NCBI GenBank assembly: GCA_933822405.4
Contig: CAKOGP040000358.1
Location: forward strand, 1-64,000
Reading direction: 5' to 3'
Length of the DNA stretch: 64,000 bases
Source: Cylindrotheca closterium
Taxonomy: Eukaryota > Bacillariophyta > Bacillariophyceae > Bacillariales > Bacillariaceae
Part shown: one piece after another, positions 35,501-45,181 of the stretch
Layout: the number at the start of each line of letters is the position of its first letter
How positions within the stretch are numbered: the stretch's first letter is position 1
The notes under the pieces: generated by a model
The model's input: the letters and a program-made list of their open reading frames with translations, nothing else
Databases searched by the model: none
Told to the model about the DNA's origin: nothing
Translations under genes and position numbers: made by a program

Positions 35501-36217
35501 ATAGAGGGCCACAGTGATCACCAAACAAAATGAGAAGATGCAACCAAAGATCAATCGAGGGAAACGAATGACCAACTTGACAAATTCCAAGGGTTCCTCT
35601 TGAGTTGGAGTAGGGTGCTGTGGTCTGGGAGGTGGCTTGGTGGCGCTTTCATGTGGAGGGCAGTACACGTTTTGCTTGCCTCCACTAGGAACCTCCAGAT
35701 CAGCTAGGTTCACCTCCACCATATCGGCACCCGGGTCTGATTGAACTTCCATCGGACCTGACTGAACTTCCATTCCCGAGTTGAAGTCGTTCGGAGAACA
35801 GTAAGCTGGAGTTTCAGATTCGTTCTTCGAAGAGTCATTGGTAAAATTGGCGCCATGGACCACTTCTGGGGAATATGCTGCATTTGGCGATCCGAAAGAT
35901 TGTCCAGTTCCACCAGACAAGTGCGCCATTCCGGCAAAGATGTCAGCAGGATTGAAGCTGTCTTCTTCAGTAGTGTCCTCCATGCTCTCGATCGTCTCCA
36001 TAATGCCTTGTTGCATCTTGATGATAGCAGCCATCATTGCGCCTGGGTCTTCTGCTGTCGCTTGATTGCCCATTCCCTGAAGAGCAGCCAGAATCTCTGG
36101 TGGAACACCTAGATTGCTGATACCCGAAATAGCCTCAACGTCGAATTGAGGGTCAAATGCAGGTGGAAATAGCCCTTGAACGTTGTCATGGTCATCTTCT
36201 TCCTGGAATCGTCTCAT
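32508..36217 (-). CDS. Dispatched/Patched-like RND-family membrane protein, two exons
   Basis: Exon 1 is 36217-34725 and exon 2 is 34665-32508, joined across a 59-nt GT-AG intron (phase 2), giving 1216 aa. The first ~205 residues are cytoplasmic-looking and acidic. TM1 (RLIFGCIFSFCLVITVALYV) precedes a large extracellular domain, then a sterol-sensing-like helix bundle containing AAIGADDIFIFFDAY (GxxxDD, about residue 600). A second extracellular domain and a second bundle follow with GFSIDYIVHLAHEY (GxxxD, about residue 1090). Intramembrane acidic residues at these places are the proton/sodium-coupling sites of RND transporters such as Dispatched. The probable role is cation-driven export or relocation of a lipid or lipidated cargo; the substrate is unknown. 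Confidence 0.85.
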
Positions 36218-37300
36218 GAGAAAATAATCTGTTCAAGTCTTAGAACAGGCGATCTGTTTTTTTTGTGTGATCTTCGAGATGTGTGGATGTCGAAGCCAAA
36301 CGTGTGCCCTTTTGGTCGCCACGACCATTCCACGGTACTTTCCGTACTTACACGGGTGTTGGCCGGTCATTTTCATTTACCAGGTATTTCTTTCAAAGTG
36401 CGTCTGGGGAATAAGGAAAATTGAGCTGTTGTAAATACGGAAATACCGAATAAGCAATTCTCATAATGATCTCATTCCAGATCTCGCTGCATCGTCTACC
36501 ACAATACTCGCCAACACACAATGATCTCATTCCAGATCTCGCTGCATCGTCTACCACAATACTCGCCAACACTTGCAACCTGAAACAGCATAAGAACCCA
36601 TCCTTAGGTTGTATCTGAAGCATATGTGAACACGCTCCGTCTTTCACTTGTAAAGTTTTGTTGGATATGGAACGATTGAAGAAATGAATCAATCCATGCA
36701 TGATGGGTGCTTCAAGCAGGTTGTTGCGTAGCTCAGGTGTACTGTTGAAAGAGAAAACTAAAAGGCGCTATGAGGATCTCATCGCCTGGTCATTTTTGCT
36801 TCAACCGTCGGCTCAAGAAGCAAATCTGGTTTGACATGGCAGCTGATTGAAGATACGTCTATCGTCGCATCATTCTGAGCTGCGAGAGCAAGGCGCAATA
36901 TACAAAACCCGATCGATTCATTCGATCCAATGCACGTTACAAAAAAATTGATACATGTTACACACTACTGTACCGGTATCGCTAGACTATCCATGGAAAA
37001 TCCAAACAGCCTCGTACTCTCTTACTAACATACGATCGATTGACAACAAGTTTGACGATCGATTCAAAATTTCTGAAGAGTGGGCATTCTCTTCTTCTTA
37101 GGCATGCTTCTTGCCTTGTCTCTGACGGAGCATCTGGAGTCAAGTCCGTTCTCGTGATGGCACCGACGGCTTGGTTGTACTTACTCACAACAGGAGAGAA
37201 ACGAAGTCCCAAACTTCGAAATAATTCATATGTTCGAGAGACGACTCCACATGCCCTTCCATCAGCAGACTCTGTGGAAGCTACCCTAGTACTAGCGCTG
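36218..37300. other. Upstream region of the Dispatched-like gene
   Basis: No firm gene. It includes a 55-bp tandem duplication (36465-36572) and a TACCGGTA palindrome (36971-36978). A minus-strand open frame at 36982-37326 starts only at TTG and may be a further exon of the 37.6-kb gene or noise. Confidence 0.4.
36465..36572 (+). repeat. 55-bp tandem duplication
   Basis: Units 36465-36519 and 36520-36572 are identical except at the last bases. The repeat lies about 250-355 bp upstream of the Dispatched-like start on the minus strand, so it may sit in that promoter. Confidence 0.85.
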
Positions 37301-37633
37301 ACGACAGTAACCTCTTCCAACGTCAATTGTCATCAGATGCGTGTGATCTATCATCTGTCACCTTTGCTCTACATTGTAAGACCAGGTCCATAAAGACAGG
37401 GTACAAGTATAAATCCGAGCCAAGTCTGGATTCGCCGTCCTCCATGTCCTCGTCCTCTTCATCCATGTCTAATTCCTCATGTGGAAGCTGAACCTTGCAT
37501 TCAATATCATGAAAGGCACTGCCTTCGAATAACGTCTTCCATTTTTCATTTGAAATGTGGGAGACATTGGTAGTGGCGTTGGGTTTAGCGCATTTCTGTT
37601 CTGTCCTGCAGAAAAGTACTGGCTGTTTGAATT

Positions 37634-37990
37634 TCAACGCATGTCCGTGTCAATCTCAAAATTAGAATCGACCTTTACCAAAATATCAGAGATTGCGATA
37701 TAAACGTCCTCAATGCTTGATTCTGCATTCAGGTCGGTCTTGAAAAATGATTGAGACATATTTAGCATGACGTAGGCATGACTTTGCTTTGGGAACTTGA
37801 CAACTGTATTGCCTTTCTTCTTACAATGAAGTCGGACGACTAAGTATGGCACACCCACTAAAGTAGCTCTTTTTGCGCGTTTGGGTGTCCTTTGTCCTAA
37901 TGATCTCTCAGCGTCACTTTCAGAGGAAGAAGAGGAGACTGAAAGCGCTATCTTCTTTTGAGCATCACGTCTTGAAGATCTTGTCGACAT
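37634..37990 (-). CDS. Small unidentified protein behind leader cassette copy 2
   Basis: An ORF of 118 codons whose ATG (37990-37988) lies one base after the acceptor of a 313-nt leader intron (38304-37992). The N-terminus is basic/Ser-rich (MSTRSSRRDAQKK, RTPKRAKRA), possibly a nuclear-localising tail, followed by VPYLVVRLHCKKKGNTVVKF. I do not recognise it. More coding-like sequence follows in a shifted frame at 37622-37323 (PVLFCRTEQKCAKPN, then a very acidic stretch). A short 56-nt intron 37678-37623 would join them in phase but is unusually small. The gene may be longer than annotated or may be decayed. Its promoter region is shared with the Tc1-like locus, which suggests mobile-element association. 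Confidence 0.4.
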   Translation of the reverse strand: MSTRSSRRDAQKKIALSVSSSSSESDAERSLGQRTPKRAKRATLVGVPYLVVRLHCKKKGNTVVKFPKQSHAYVMLNMSQSFFKTDLNAESSIEDVYIAISDILVKVDSNFEIDTDMR

Positions 37991-38463
37991 GCTGCAAAAT
38001 GGGAAGCAAAACAGGACATGAGAAGCGAAACAATATAGATGAGATTCGGCGTTGAAAATACTGAAACATCAAGCAGCTCCAACACCACAAGTACAACTAC
38101 AACTACAACGACAAGGACAAAGAAACTTTGCCGAGTCTTCACCCATATCATAAAGATGGCATTGGTACCGTCGCGATGTCATCGAAAGGCGAATTGACCG
38201 CGTCGTCATTGCCAATCGGTCAATGATAATGAAATGACGATGAAAATGGACCATTCTGGGGCATAAATGAAGACTTTTTCAACGAATTCACACAAACTAC
38301 TTACATCAGAATAACAAGCAGATAAAGACGAAGCTATCGACACCTCTCTTGTCTTGTTTGCTTCGGTATTGAATACAAACGACGCTATCTCGTGAACTAG
38401 AGGGTTTGGGTGTTGTTTTGGGGGAGGGGGGGGGAATCCTTATAACGCCACGAAATCGGCAAA
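37988..38463 (-). repeat. Leader cassette, copy 2 (inverted relative to copy 1)
   Basis: Reads on the minus strand from a G/C-homopolymer region near 38420 to the ATG at 37990. It matches 12016-12485 at roughly 95% by eye, including donor and acceptor of the leader intron. The homology ends at the start codon. It lies about 160 bp from the divergently oriented NG-family gene at 38622. Confidence 0.8.
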
Positions 38464-38621
38464 TCACTATATAATATGTCCCACATTTTTCTTCTTGAGC
38501 TTTTAGCAACCCATTATATTATATGTACCGCCGCCGTACAGTATATCCGCTCAAACGCATATAAAATATATGTCGCACTATAAAATCATATCCATCACCA
38601 TATCGCATCGCAGCCACGCTG

Positions 38622-41153
38622 ATGAGATACAAGGAACAGAACATGGATGCTAAAAACAACGACGAGGCTGATATTCAGCAGAAGAATGACGACGAATACA
38701 ATGGAAAGAACCGTCAAGAACAAAGCGATGACAGTTCTAGCCAACAATCGGAAAAGGACCAAGCTCGCTCATCATCACCCAAACCCCAACACAAACCCAA
38801 AACCATACTAGCAGCTGTCGATATGACAGGATCGGTCATTTCTCCCATCTCGTCGAAGCCAGGTTCGAAGAGGGAAGGAGATGAGTCCCTTTTGAAAGCG
38901 CGATATCGTTACAGCAATTTCCAAGAAGATGAAGAAGGGGGAAGTAGTTACAGCATGGATTTATTATCATCAAGACAGTCGCTTGGTGACAATAATACAA
39001 GCGCTGAGCTCATGGTCCAGCAGATTTACGATCAGCGATCCAAGCTTTCTGCTGGCTCAAAGCAAGCAGGAGCCCTGTCTCCTCCTCCCGTCACGCATCA
39101 AGTTTCGTCATTAGGAACAAAGTCACCAAGACTGCAATCATCAAATTCGCCCATAGCTCCTGGGGCCTATTCTGTCGAGCTCCCCAATTCCGCAAGATCC
39201 AGGAATGACGATAATGATCATCTTGGCAATGATGGTCATGGGTCTTCCGTCATGCAGCTAGAAGCTGTCCCAGTCGATGAGACATTAGAGCAAGCCAAGT
39301 TACAACAAATGGAAGAGCAAATGAATCGTGAGATTGAACGACGACTTTCTCTGGAACGGAAAATGACACAAGAACAAACCCATCATAGCAAAAGCTGTGT
39401 GAAGGAGAGAATGCCAATTGCCATGGCTCTTGTCATTATCCTTTCTGCAATTTCTGTGGGACTCTATTTTTTGCTGGCATCCACCAGTGATGATGTGGCA
39501 GCAGATGCTGGATCAAGCTCCAATTTTATTTACCCGCCACCTACTACGGAAGAATGTGAGGCAGTGCGAAATGGAGCCACAGTTCCGAATCAAGACAACT
39601 ATCCTAGCGTGATGATGGAGTCAACAGTCGATGTATCGTTTTATGCTGAATTCGCAGACTCTGTCAACACAGTTCTAATGGAAGTGCAAAGAATATTCGA
39701 ATATGTTGCTCTCCCTGCTTTGATTGGATGCAATGGTGGCGTAGACCAAGAATACTTCAACCAAACCTTTTCCCCCAATCGGTATATCATTGCCAATCTG
39801 GATGTTCTCAATGTGACAAGAAGCACCAGCTCCGATTGCACGGCTGATGAGCCAATAAGGCCTTGTGTCCGAGTTGTCTTTCGTTACTTTCTCTGGACAA
39901 AGACCGAATTGCCTGTCCTTGAGCTTGTTTCTTTTATGCAATCAAACTTTGGGCCAGCATTGATTCAGAGTAGCAGCCACGATAGCGAGATCATTCACCA
40001 AACAACCTTGGTGTCAATTTCCATTAGTCCGTCAGCCAATGATCCAATACCCAAGAATGACACAATCGATGAAGAACCAAATGACGATCTCTTATATCCA
40101 CCTCCAACTGTGGAAGAATGCCAGGCAATGATAAATGGAGTTGAAGTTCCGAATCAAGATCAGTACAGTACCATGACGGTTGATGCAGCAATGGACGTGA
40201 CAACGTATGATGATTTAGAAGACTCCATCGATACATTATTGTTGGAGATGCTGGCGAAGATGGGATCCTCGGTTCTTCCAACATTGATGGGATGCAGCGA
40301 TACCGGTGAAGAAGCCTTGAAGGTCACCAAATACACCGAAACTCGGTATATACTTGCCAATGCGGATATTGTACAGGTGAAGCAAAGCGATTCAAATTGC
40401 AATCCAACGGAACCGCAACCTTGTGCACGAGTTGAGGTTCGATTCTTACTCTGGTTGAAGGGTGAAGTCGAATTGTTTGACCTGATCCCACTGGTCCATA
40501 ACGACTTTCGGCTTATTTTGGTGGAAAGTCTTACTCAAAGTGATATCATTGAGCAGGTCGTGCTCGCTTCGATAGGGCCAGGGCAAGATGATAGTCCTCC
40601 CAATCTCGATAATGGAATAAATGTGGATTTTAAATTTCCTTCTCCAACGGAGGAACGATGTGAAGCAGTATCCAATGGAATTGCTATCGAGAATCAAGAC
40701 AGTTACTTTTCCATGCTTGCCGATGTAAAAATTGATGTGTCAACGCATGCGCCATGGGAAGACTCGCTGGACCTTGTCTTGTTGGAGATTGGAAACCAAT
40801 TTCAAACTATAGCCATTCCCACGCTGGCAGGCTGTCAGGATACGGAAGAAAAATTGTTGAACAGCACCGTCACAGCTGATCGCTACATGATGGTCAACTC
40901 TGTGGTCTTGAATGTAACCAAGAGCAGTGATGATTGCAATGGCAAGGAACCAAGGCCTTGTGTTCGAGCTATTATACATTTGCAGATTTGGACAATGGAG
41001 GAAGTTCGGATATTCGATGTTATCTCCGCTGTTGATCAAAATTATGGACCTTCTGTCGTTGCAAAGCTTGGTACTGGTAACAAAACAAACCACACTGACA
41101 GCATCATCAAGCAAGTCGAAATGGTCAGTCTATCGTCGTCAGTAGGAGGATGA
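38622..41153 (+). CDS. NG-ectodomain family membrane protein with three tandem ectodomains
   Basis: 843 aa, single exon. The tail has AAVDMTGSV (DMTGSV at 67-72), APGAYSVEL, and a charged juxtamembrane segment MQLEAVPVDETLEQAK...MEEQMNREIERRLSLERKMT, all close to the 10419 gene. The membrane segment is at about 263-284 (IAMALVIILSAISVGLYFLL). Three ectodomains follow, starting TTEECEAVRNGATVPNQD, TVEECQAMINGVEVPNQD and TEERCEAVSNGIAIENQD. Each has its own [LIM]xGC, a later C and the PCxR element, plus sequons such as NQT, NVT and NST. TATAAAA elements lie at about -60 and -43. The three domains are clearly diverged from one another, so the triplication is not recent. Confidence 0.88.
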   Translation: MRYKEQNMDAKNNDEADIQQKNDDEYNGKNRQEQSDDSSSQQSEKDQARSSSPKPQHKPKTILAAVDMTGSVISPISSKPGSKREGDESLLKARYRYSNFQEDEEGGSSYSMDLLSSRQSLGDNNTSAELMVQQIYDQRSKLSAGSKQAGALSPPPVTHQVSSLGTKSPRLQSSNSPIAPGAYSVELPNSARSRNDDNDHLGNDGHGSSVMQLEAVPVDETLEQAKLQQMEEQMNREIERRLSLERKMTQEQTHHSKSCVKERMPIAMALVIILSAISVGLYFLLASTSDDVAADAGSSSNFIYPPPTTEECEAVRNGATVPNQDNYPSVMMESTVDVSFYAEFADSVNTVLMEVQRIFEYVALPALIGCNGGVDQEYFNQTFSPNRYIIANLDVLNVTRSTSSDCTADEPIRPCVRVVFRYFLWTKTELPVLELVSFMQSNFGPALIQSSSHDSEIIHQTTLVSISISPSANDPIPKNDTIDEEPNDDLLYPPPTVEECQAMINGVEVPNQDQYSTMTVDAAMDVTTYDDLEDSIDTLLLEMLAKMGSSVLPTLMGCSDTGEEALKVTKYTETRYILANADIVQVKQSDSNCNPTEPQPCARVEVRFLLWLKGEVELFDLIPLVHNDFRLILVESLTQSDIIEQVVLASIGPGQDDSPPNLDNGINVDFKFPSPTEERCEAVSNGIAIENQDSYFSMLADVKIDVSTHAPWEDSLDLVLLEIGNQFQTIAIPTLAGCQDTEEKLLNSTVTADRYMMVNSVVLNVTKSSDDCNGKEPRPCVRAIIHLQIWTMEEVRIFDVISAVDQNYGPSVVAKLGTGNKTNHTDSIIKQVEMVSLSSSVGG

Positions 41154-41608
41154 GACGAATATTGTCAAATAAATATTGTATGATTAGATGATCAGATATG
41201 CGTTTATTGGGGCCTAGTGCTTCTGCCTTTCTTATTGCATCGATACAGTCCTCACTATTGAAACGGAGGAAATGCAGCTTTTTTTTCCAGATTTTGTGAC
41301 TCGTAGAGCTCCAAACGCAAAAGTTTCGCAATTTAGGCTACACTGGCAGTATTGGTGCGTTGGATGGCTCGAAAAGTGCTAAGTAATTACAGCCGGCCCA
41401 CCTTTTTCGCACTGGCCAATCTTAACTTATCGCAAAATTCTTGGTCGAAGGCGTCAAACCGCATACCAAAATATATTCAATATGAGTGAAGAAATAAATT
41501 GAGTTCGCGGTCATCATCTCGACATCTCATCGCATTTTCATCTCATCGTCATCTATGTATAGTTCATTTCTATCATCTCAGTGTGAATTATATTAAACCT
41601 ATTAAAAG
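41154..41608. other. Intergenic spacer
   Basis: No gene seen. It carries the 3' end of the 38622 gene and the promoter of the 41609 gene. CATCTCATCG-type simple repeats occur just upstream of 41609. Unlike several family promoters, it has no TACCGGTA. Confidence 0.45.
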
Positions 41609-44401
41609 ATGGCTTCAACAACAGAAGATCTAGGAGAATCCGACGGGAACCACCCAGAAAGCCCACTACATACTTCACTGGAAAAACAGGAGCAAACCAT
41701 AATGACTACACCTCAGGGATCACCGAGATCCCAAAGATCAGATTTTTCCACACAATCGGCAACTTCGTCGGCAGCTTCCTTTGACTTGGCTGGGCGCATA
41801 AAAGCGTTTGATTGTGCACATACGCTTGTTGGAAATCTTGGTAGAAAGGACCATGGCGTAGGCTCTCCGATGCACAGTCGGAATCGGTCGTCTGGAAGTA
41901 ATAAGAAATCGCCATCGGACCTAAATGAAAATCGAGATGATGGCGATGACAAGTTTAACACGGGTCTGAACGGTGCTCTGAGTATGTTCTCGAAAGAAAG
42001 AAACCATCAGACTGCTAATAGCGGTGATAAAGAATCGGTCGTATCTGCGGCATCACGTTCATCATCCTCAGTGTCTCAGAGGATTCTTCATTTACAAAAG
42101 ACGAGTCCTCAAGCATCATCCGCTGATGCTGACAAGGAGTCAGTGGTATCATCAGCTTCTCGGATATCATCACTCTCTCAGGCAATTCTTCAATTACAGA
42201 ACGAGAAAGCCTCCAGCGCGGACAAGGACTCTGTCGTATCATCCGCATCCCGCATATCATCGTTATCTCAAAAGATTATTCAGGAATCATCCAACGATAA
42301 TGACAGAGACTCTGACAACTCTGTGGTATCATCAGCATCTCTCATTGCGTCATTGTCAAACAAGATTCTTCAGTTACAAAAGGAGGAAGCTTCCAGCGAC
42401 GCTGACAAAGACTCGGTGCTGTCATCAGCATCCCTCATATCATCATTGTCTCAGAGGATTCTTCAAAGAAGTAGTAGTGCTGCATCACCAGTCAATAAGC
42501 AGCGTCCATCGTTCAAGTCACGATCATCGCAAAACAAACGGGCATCGTTCGAACGTGTTGAAGAATCGACACCAGATGATAAGGAATCATCGGCATCGTC
42601 CTCTGGATCTCAGGGATCATCCGTGGCGAAGAGGATCAAGGCACTGCAAAAGAATGAATCGTCTGTCACCTCACCAAGGACATCCTTCGCGTCTTCGGCA
42701 TCGCCAAGACCCTCTCATTCGTCCTTTGGACAGGGATCCACCACCATTGACCGAAATTCCATGACCCGCATACAGGCACGAATCAAGGAACTCCAATCCA
42801 GCGCAAGAACGTCGCCACGACCGCCACGGCCGTCCTTTGCCAATCGAACAGCCACCACAACGATGCCGAGTCCCAATCCACAAGAGGCTAGCCGCTCCTC
42901 ACGGCCATTACCAGATCCATCATCAATCCAAAGAAGCCAACCAGCGGAAAAGCTAGACGAGTCAATGACTTCCCCAACCTCTGTCCCGCCAACGGAAACA
43001 ATGGAAACTACACCTCAGAATATATCGGAAATGACCATGGACGAAGATGGTGATGGTAATGAAAATGACAAACCACAAGTGGAAGTATCCCTTCAAAATG
43101 TATCCGAATTGTCCGCTTTGGCTGATCCCAATAACTTGTGGCCACCGACCATTGAACGATTTCCTACTACTTCTGCAGATGCACCACCACCACCACTAGC
43201 ACCCAAAGCTGGTTCTCATGTCTCATTGCCCAATCCCATTGCCTATGCCATGGATGCCTTGCGACAATATGCTACTACTAGTACTAGTACTAGTACTACT
43301 CCTGCTGCTGCTGCTGGATCTACATCTGCGGCAGACGACGAAGAATCAAGAATAAACCGGCAGAACAACAACAACAGCAACAATAACAAACGACCATCGT
43401 CCCCCGATTGGCTCCCTACGGAACATTTTGCAGTCGCCGCTGCCCTATTTCCTGAAAATCAATTTGATGTGAATGATGGAATGGTTGCTGCTGCTGCCAA
43501 GAACAACAACATGGAGAACAACAAATCCCTTCCAGAAGGAGACATTCCTTCTTTTTTGAAACGATCTCATTCGGATGGGGACCTTGAAAGTAATTTTGGC
43601 TTTGACGATCATGGGTTTCCGAAATTTCTAGCCTCCCAACGAGAACCAGAAGATGATGACAATAAGGAAATACCTCATCACATTCAATTTGATTCCTCCA
43701 GGATGATGGAAGAGGAAGAAGAAAACCGTGGTCCTACTACTAATGGTAACATAATGGAACGCACAAGTTCCTGGAGGGAATTGCGAGACGAAATCTTCAA
43801 GTACAATTGGAAAGACAAATTACCAATTTTGATGGGCTGTTTGTTGATATTGATTGGAATTATTGTGGGCATTTCATTGGCGGTATCTTCGGCGGGTTCT
43901 TCGGATGATGAGCTGGTGGTAGGTCTCGATGATTTGAACTCCGCTCCATCTACGAAACAGTGCGACTATGTTGAAAACGGGTATTCCATTCCGGGAGAAG
44001 AATCACTTTTTGAAGTGGACCTGAATTGGTTGTTGGACGTTTCCTTGATCGATGCGCCCACGACTACGCTGCAATTGACGACTCAAGTCCAAGAACTTTT
44101 TCAATCCAAAGTATTGCCCACTGTGGTGGGATGTGACTCCAACGGTCGCGTATTACAAGGTCAATATTTGGTGGTCAATGGTTATGTGTGGAGTGTCCGT
44201 GAGATTGGCAATTGCGAATTGGGAGCCCCCATGCCTTGTTCGAGACTCTTGGTGAGTTTTGTCTTGTGGACCAAAGAACGACGAGATGCTCAAGCCATGA
44301 ATACCTTTTGTGTGGCCAATTTTGGATTTGACGGTCTGGTAAATCCCATGGAGACTGGGGATGACATTCGGCAGGTAGATCTAGTGAGTACGGTACTATA
44401 A
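41609..44401 (+). CDS. NG-ectodomain family membrane protein with Ser-rich repeat tail
   Basis: 930 aa, single exon. The tail (about 735 residues) is Ser-rich and includes DLAGRI at residues 59-64, matching the shared tail motif. It also holds five clear copies of a repeat with core DKxSVxSSASxISSLSxxIL (42025-42475), plus degenerate ones, then Pro/Thr/Asn-rich sequence. Just before the membrane is SSWRELRDEIFKYNWKDK. The membrane segment is at about 739-763 (LPILMGCLLILIGIIVGISL). The ectodomain has CDYVENGYSIPGEES, LNWLLDVS, LPTVVGC, VVNGYVWSVREIGNC and MPCSRLLV. The WKDK/LPxLMG junction closely resembles that of the 7607 gene, suggesting a subgroup. Confidence 0.86.
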   Translation: MASTTEDLGESDGNHPESPLHTSLEKQEQTIMTTPQGSPRSQRSDFSTQSATSSAASFDLAGRIKAFDCAHTLVGNLGRKDHGVGSPMHSRNRSSGSNKKSPSDLNENRDDGDDKFNTGLNGALSMFSKERNHQTANSGDKESVVSAASRSSSSVSQRILHLQKTSPQASSADADKESVVSSASRISSLSQAILQLQNEKASSADKDSVVSSASRISSLSQKIIQESSNDNDRDSDNSVVSSASLIASLSNKILQLQKEEASSDADKDSVLSSASLISSLSQRILQRSSSAASPVNKQRPSFKSRSSQNKRASFERVEESTPDDKESSASSSGSQGSSVAKRIKALQKNESSVTSPRTSFASSASPRPSHSSFGQGSTTIDRNSMTRIQARIKELQSSARTSPRPPRPSFANRTATTTMPSPNPQEASRSSRPLPDPSSIQRSQPAEKLDESMTSPTSVPPTETMETTPQNISEMTMDEDGDGNENDKPQVEVSLQNVSELSALADPNNLWPPTIERFPTTSADAPPPPLAPKAGSHVSLPNPIAYAMDALRQYATTSTSTSTTPAAAAGSTSAADDEESRINRQNNNNSNNNKRPSSPDWLPTEHFAVAAALFPENQFDVNDGMVAAAAKNNNMENNKSLPEGDIPSFLKRSHSDGDLESNFGFDDHGFPKFLASQREPEDDDNKEIPHHIQFDSSRMMEEEEENRGPTTNGNIMERTSSWRELRDEIFKYNWKDKLPILMGCLLILIGIIVGISLAVSSAGSSDDELVVGLDDLNSAPSTKQCDYVENGYSIPGEESLFEVDLNWLLDVSLIDAPTTTLQLTTQVQELFQSKVLPTVVGCDSNGRVLQGQYLVVNGYVWSVREIGNCELGAPMPCSRLLVSFVLWTKERRDAQAMNTFCVANFGFDGLVNPMETGDDIRQVDLVSTVL
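42025..42475 (+). repeat. Ser-rich coding repeats in the 41609 gene
   Basis: Five imperfect units encode D[KN][ED]?SV[VL]S[SA]AS[RL]...LSxxIL, with variable linkers (ASSADA, NEKASSA). Predicted as short amphipathic helices separated by Ser linkers. Copy number may vary between alleles; that is inference. Confidence 0.75.
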
Positions 44402-45181
44402 CAAAACAAAATCCTACTGTATGCATGAAGGGATGCCTGATGCCTGATATCAAGAACATGCTGCTGCGATATTGATCACACACTTGACTGCAATATTATT
44501 CATAATTACTGTATCATACCGGTATGCAACGATACTATTATTTTAAAAAATAGTCTTCTAATTATATACGGTACAGAGGTGGAATGCCTAACATCAGACG
44601 TTACAAGAAGCAGAATTCAAAATGTGAGAGCCAATCGTGTGTTGTTGGAGGAAGAGATCGCAAGAGGTGCGCTAGATACACGTACGTTCTGATCGTGTCA
44701 AAACATCCGACCCATTGGTATTCGGATCGGAGGAACGTCAGAATTATATGCACATATATAATAAGTGCGTGCTTTGATATTGGTTTTCAACGCACCTTGA
44801 CTCAATTTACTTAAGATTATGATTATCGCAGGCCATCGCGGCATTCTCGCATTTTGATCGGCAGGCAGCCCGCACCTCCCTAACTATTTTATTCAAGTAC
44901 TGCCATTTTCTGTGGGTTCTCATCCGTTGCACATCGCCACATTCTCATTTGCCAGTATGGCAACGTTATGACTCTTCCAAACGCTGGCACGGCTCCGACC
45001 CTCCCGCCACTCAAAACTTTTCAAGTAGAGCTATACTACTGTCAGTTTAGCAGATAAGCACCTCTCTTTGTTGATACTCTGAGTATAATAACAACAGTTG
45101 AACGATACGATACCGGTAGATATATCTAATATACACACAACACATCAAAACACAGCAAACACAGCAAACACACTTAAAAAT
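44402..45181. other. Intergenic spacer
   Basis: No gene seen. TACCGGTA palindromes lie at 44517-44524 and 45113-45120; the second is 62 bp before the start of the next family gene. Confidence 0.45.

Noticed and set aside
42024..42764. 246-codon plus-strand frame rich in His and Arg
   Set aside because: It is the +1 shadow of the Ser-rich repeats (TCA/TCT codons read as CAT/CAC) of the 41609 gene.
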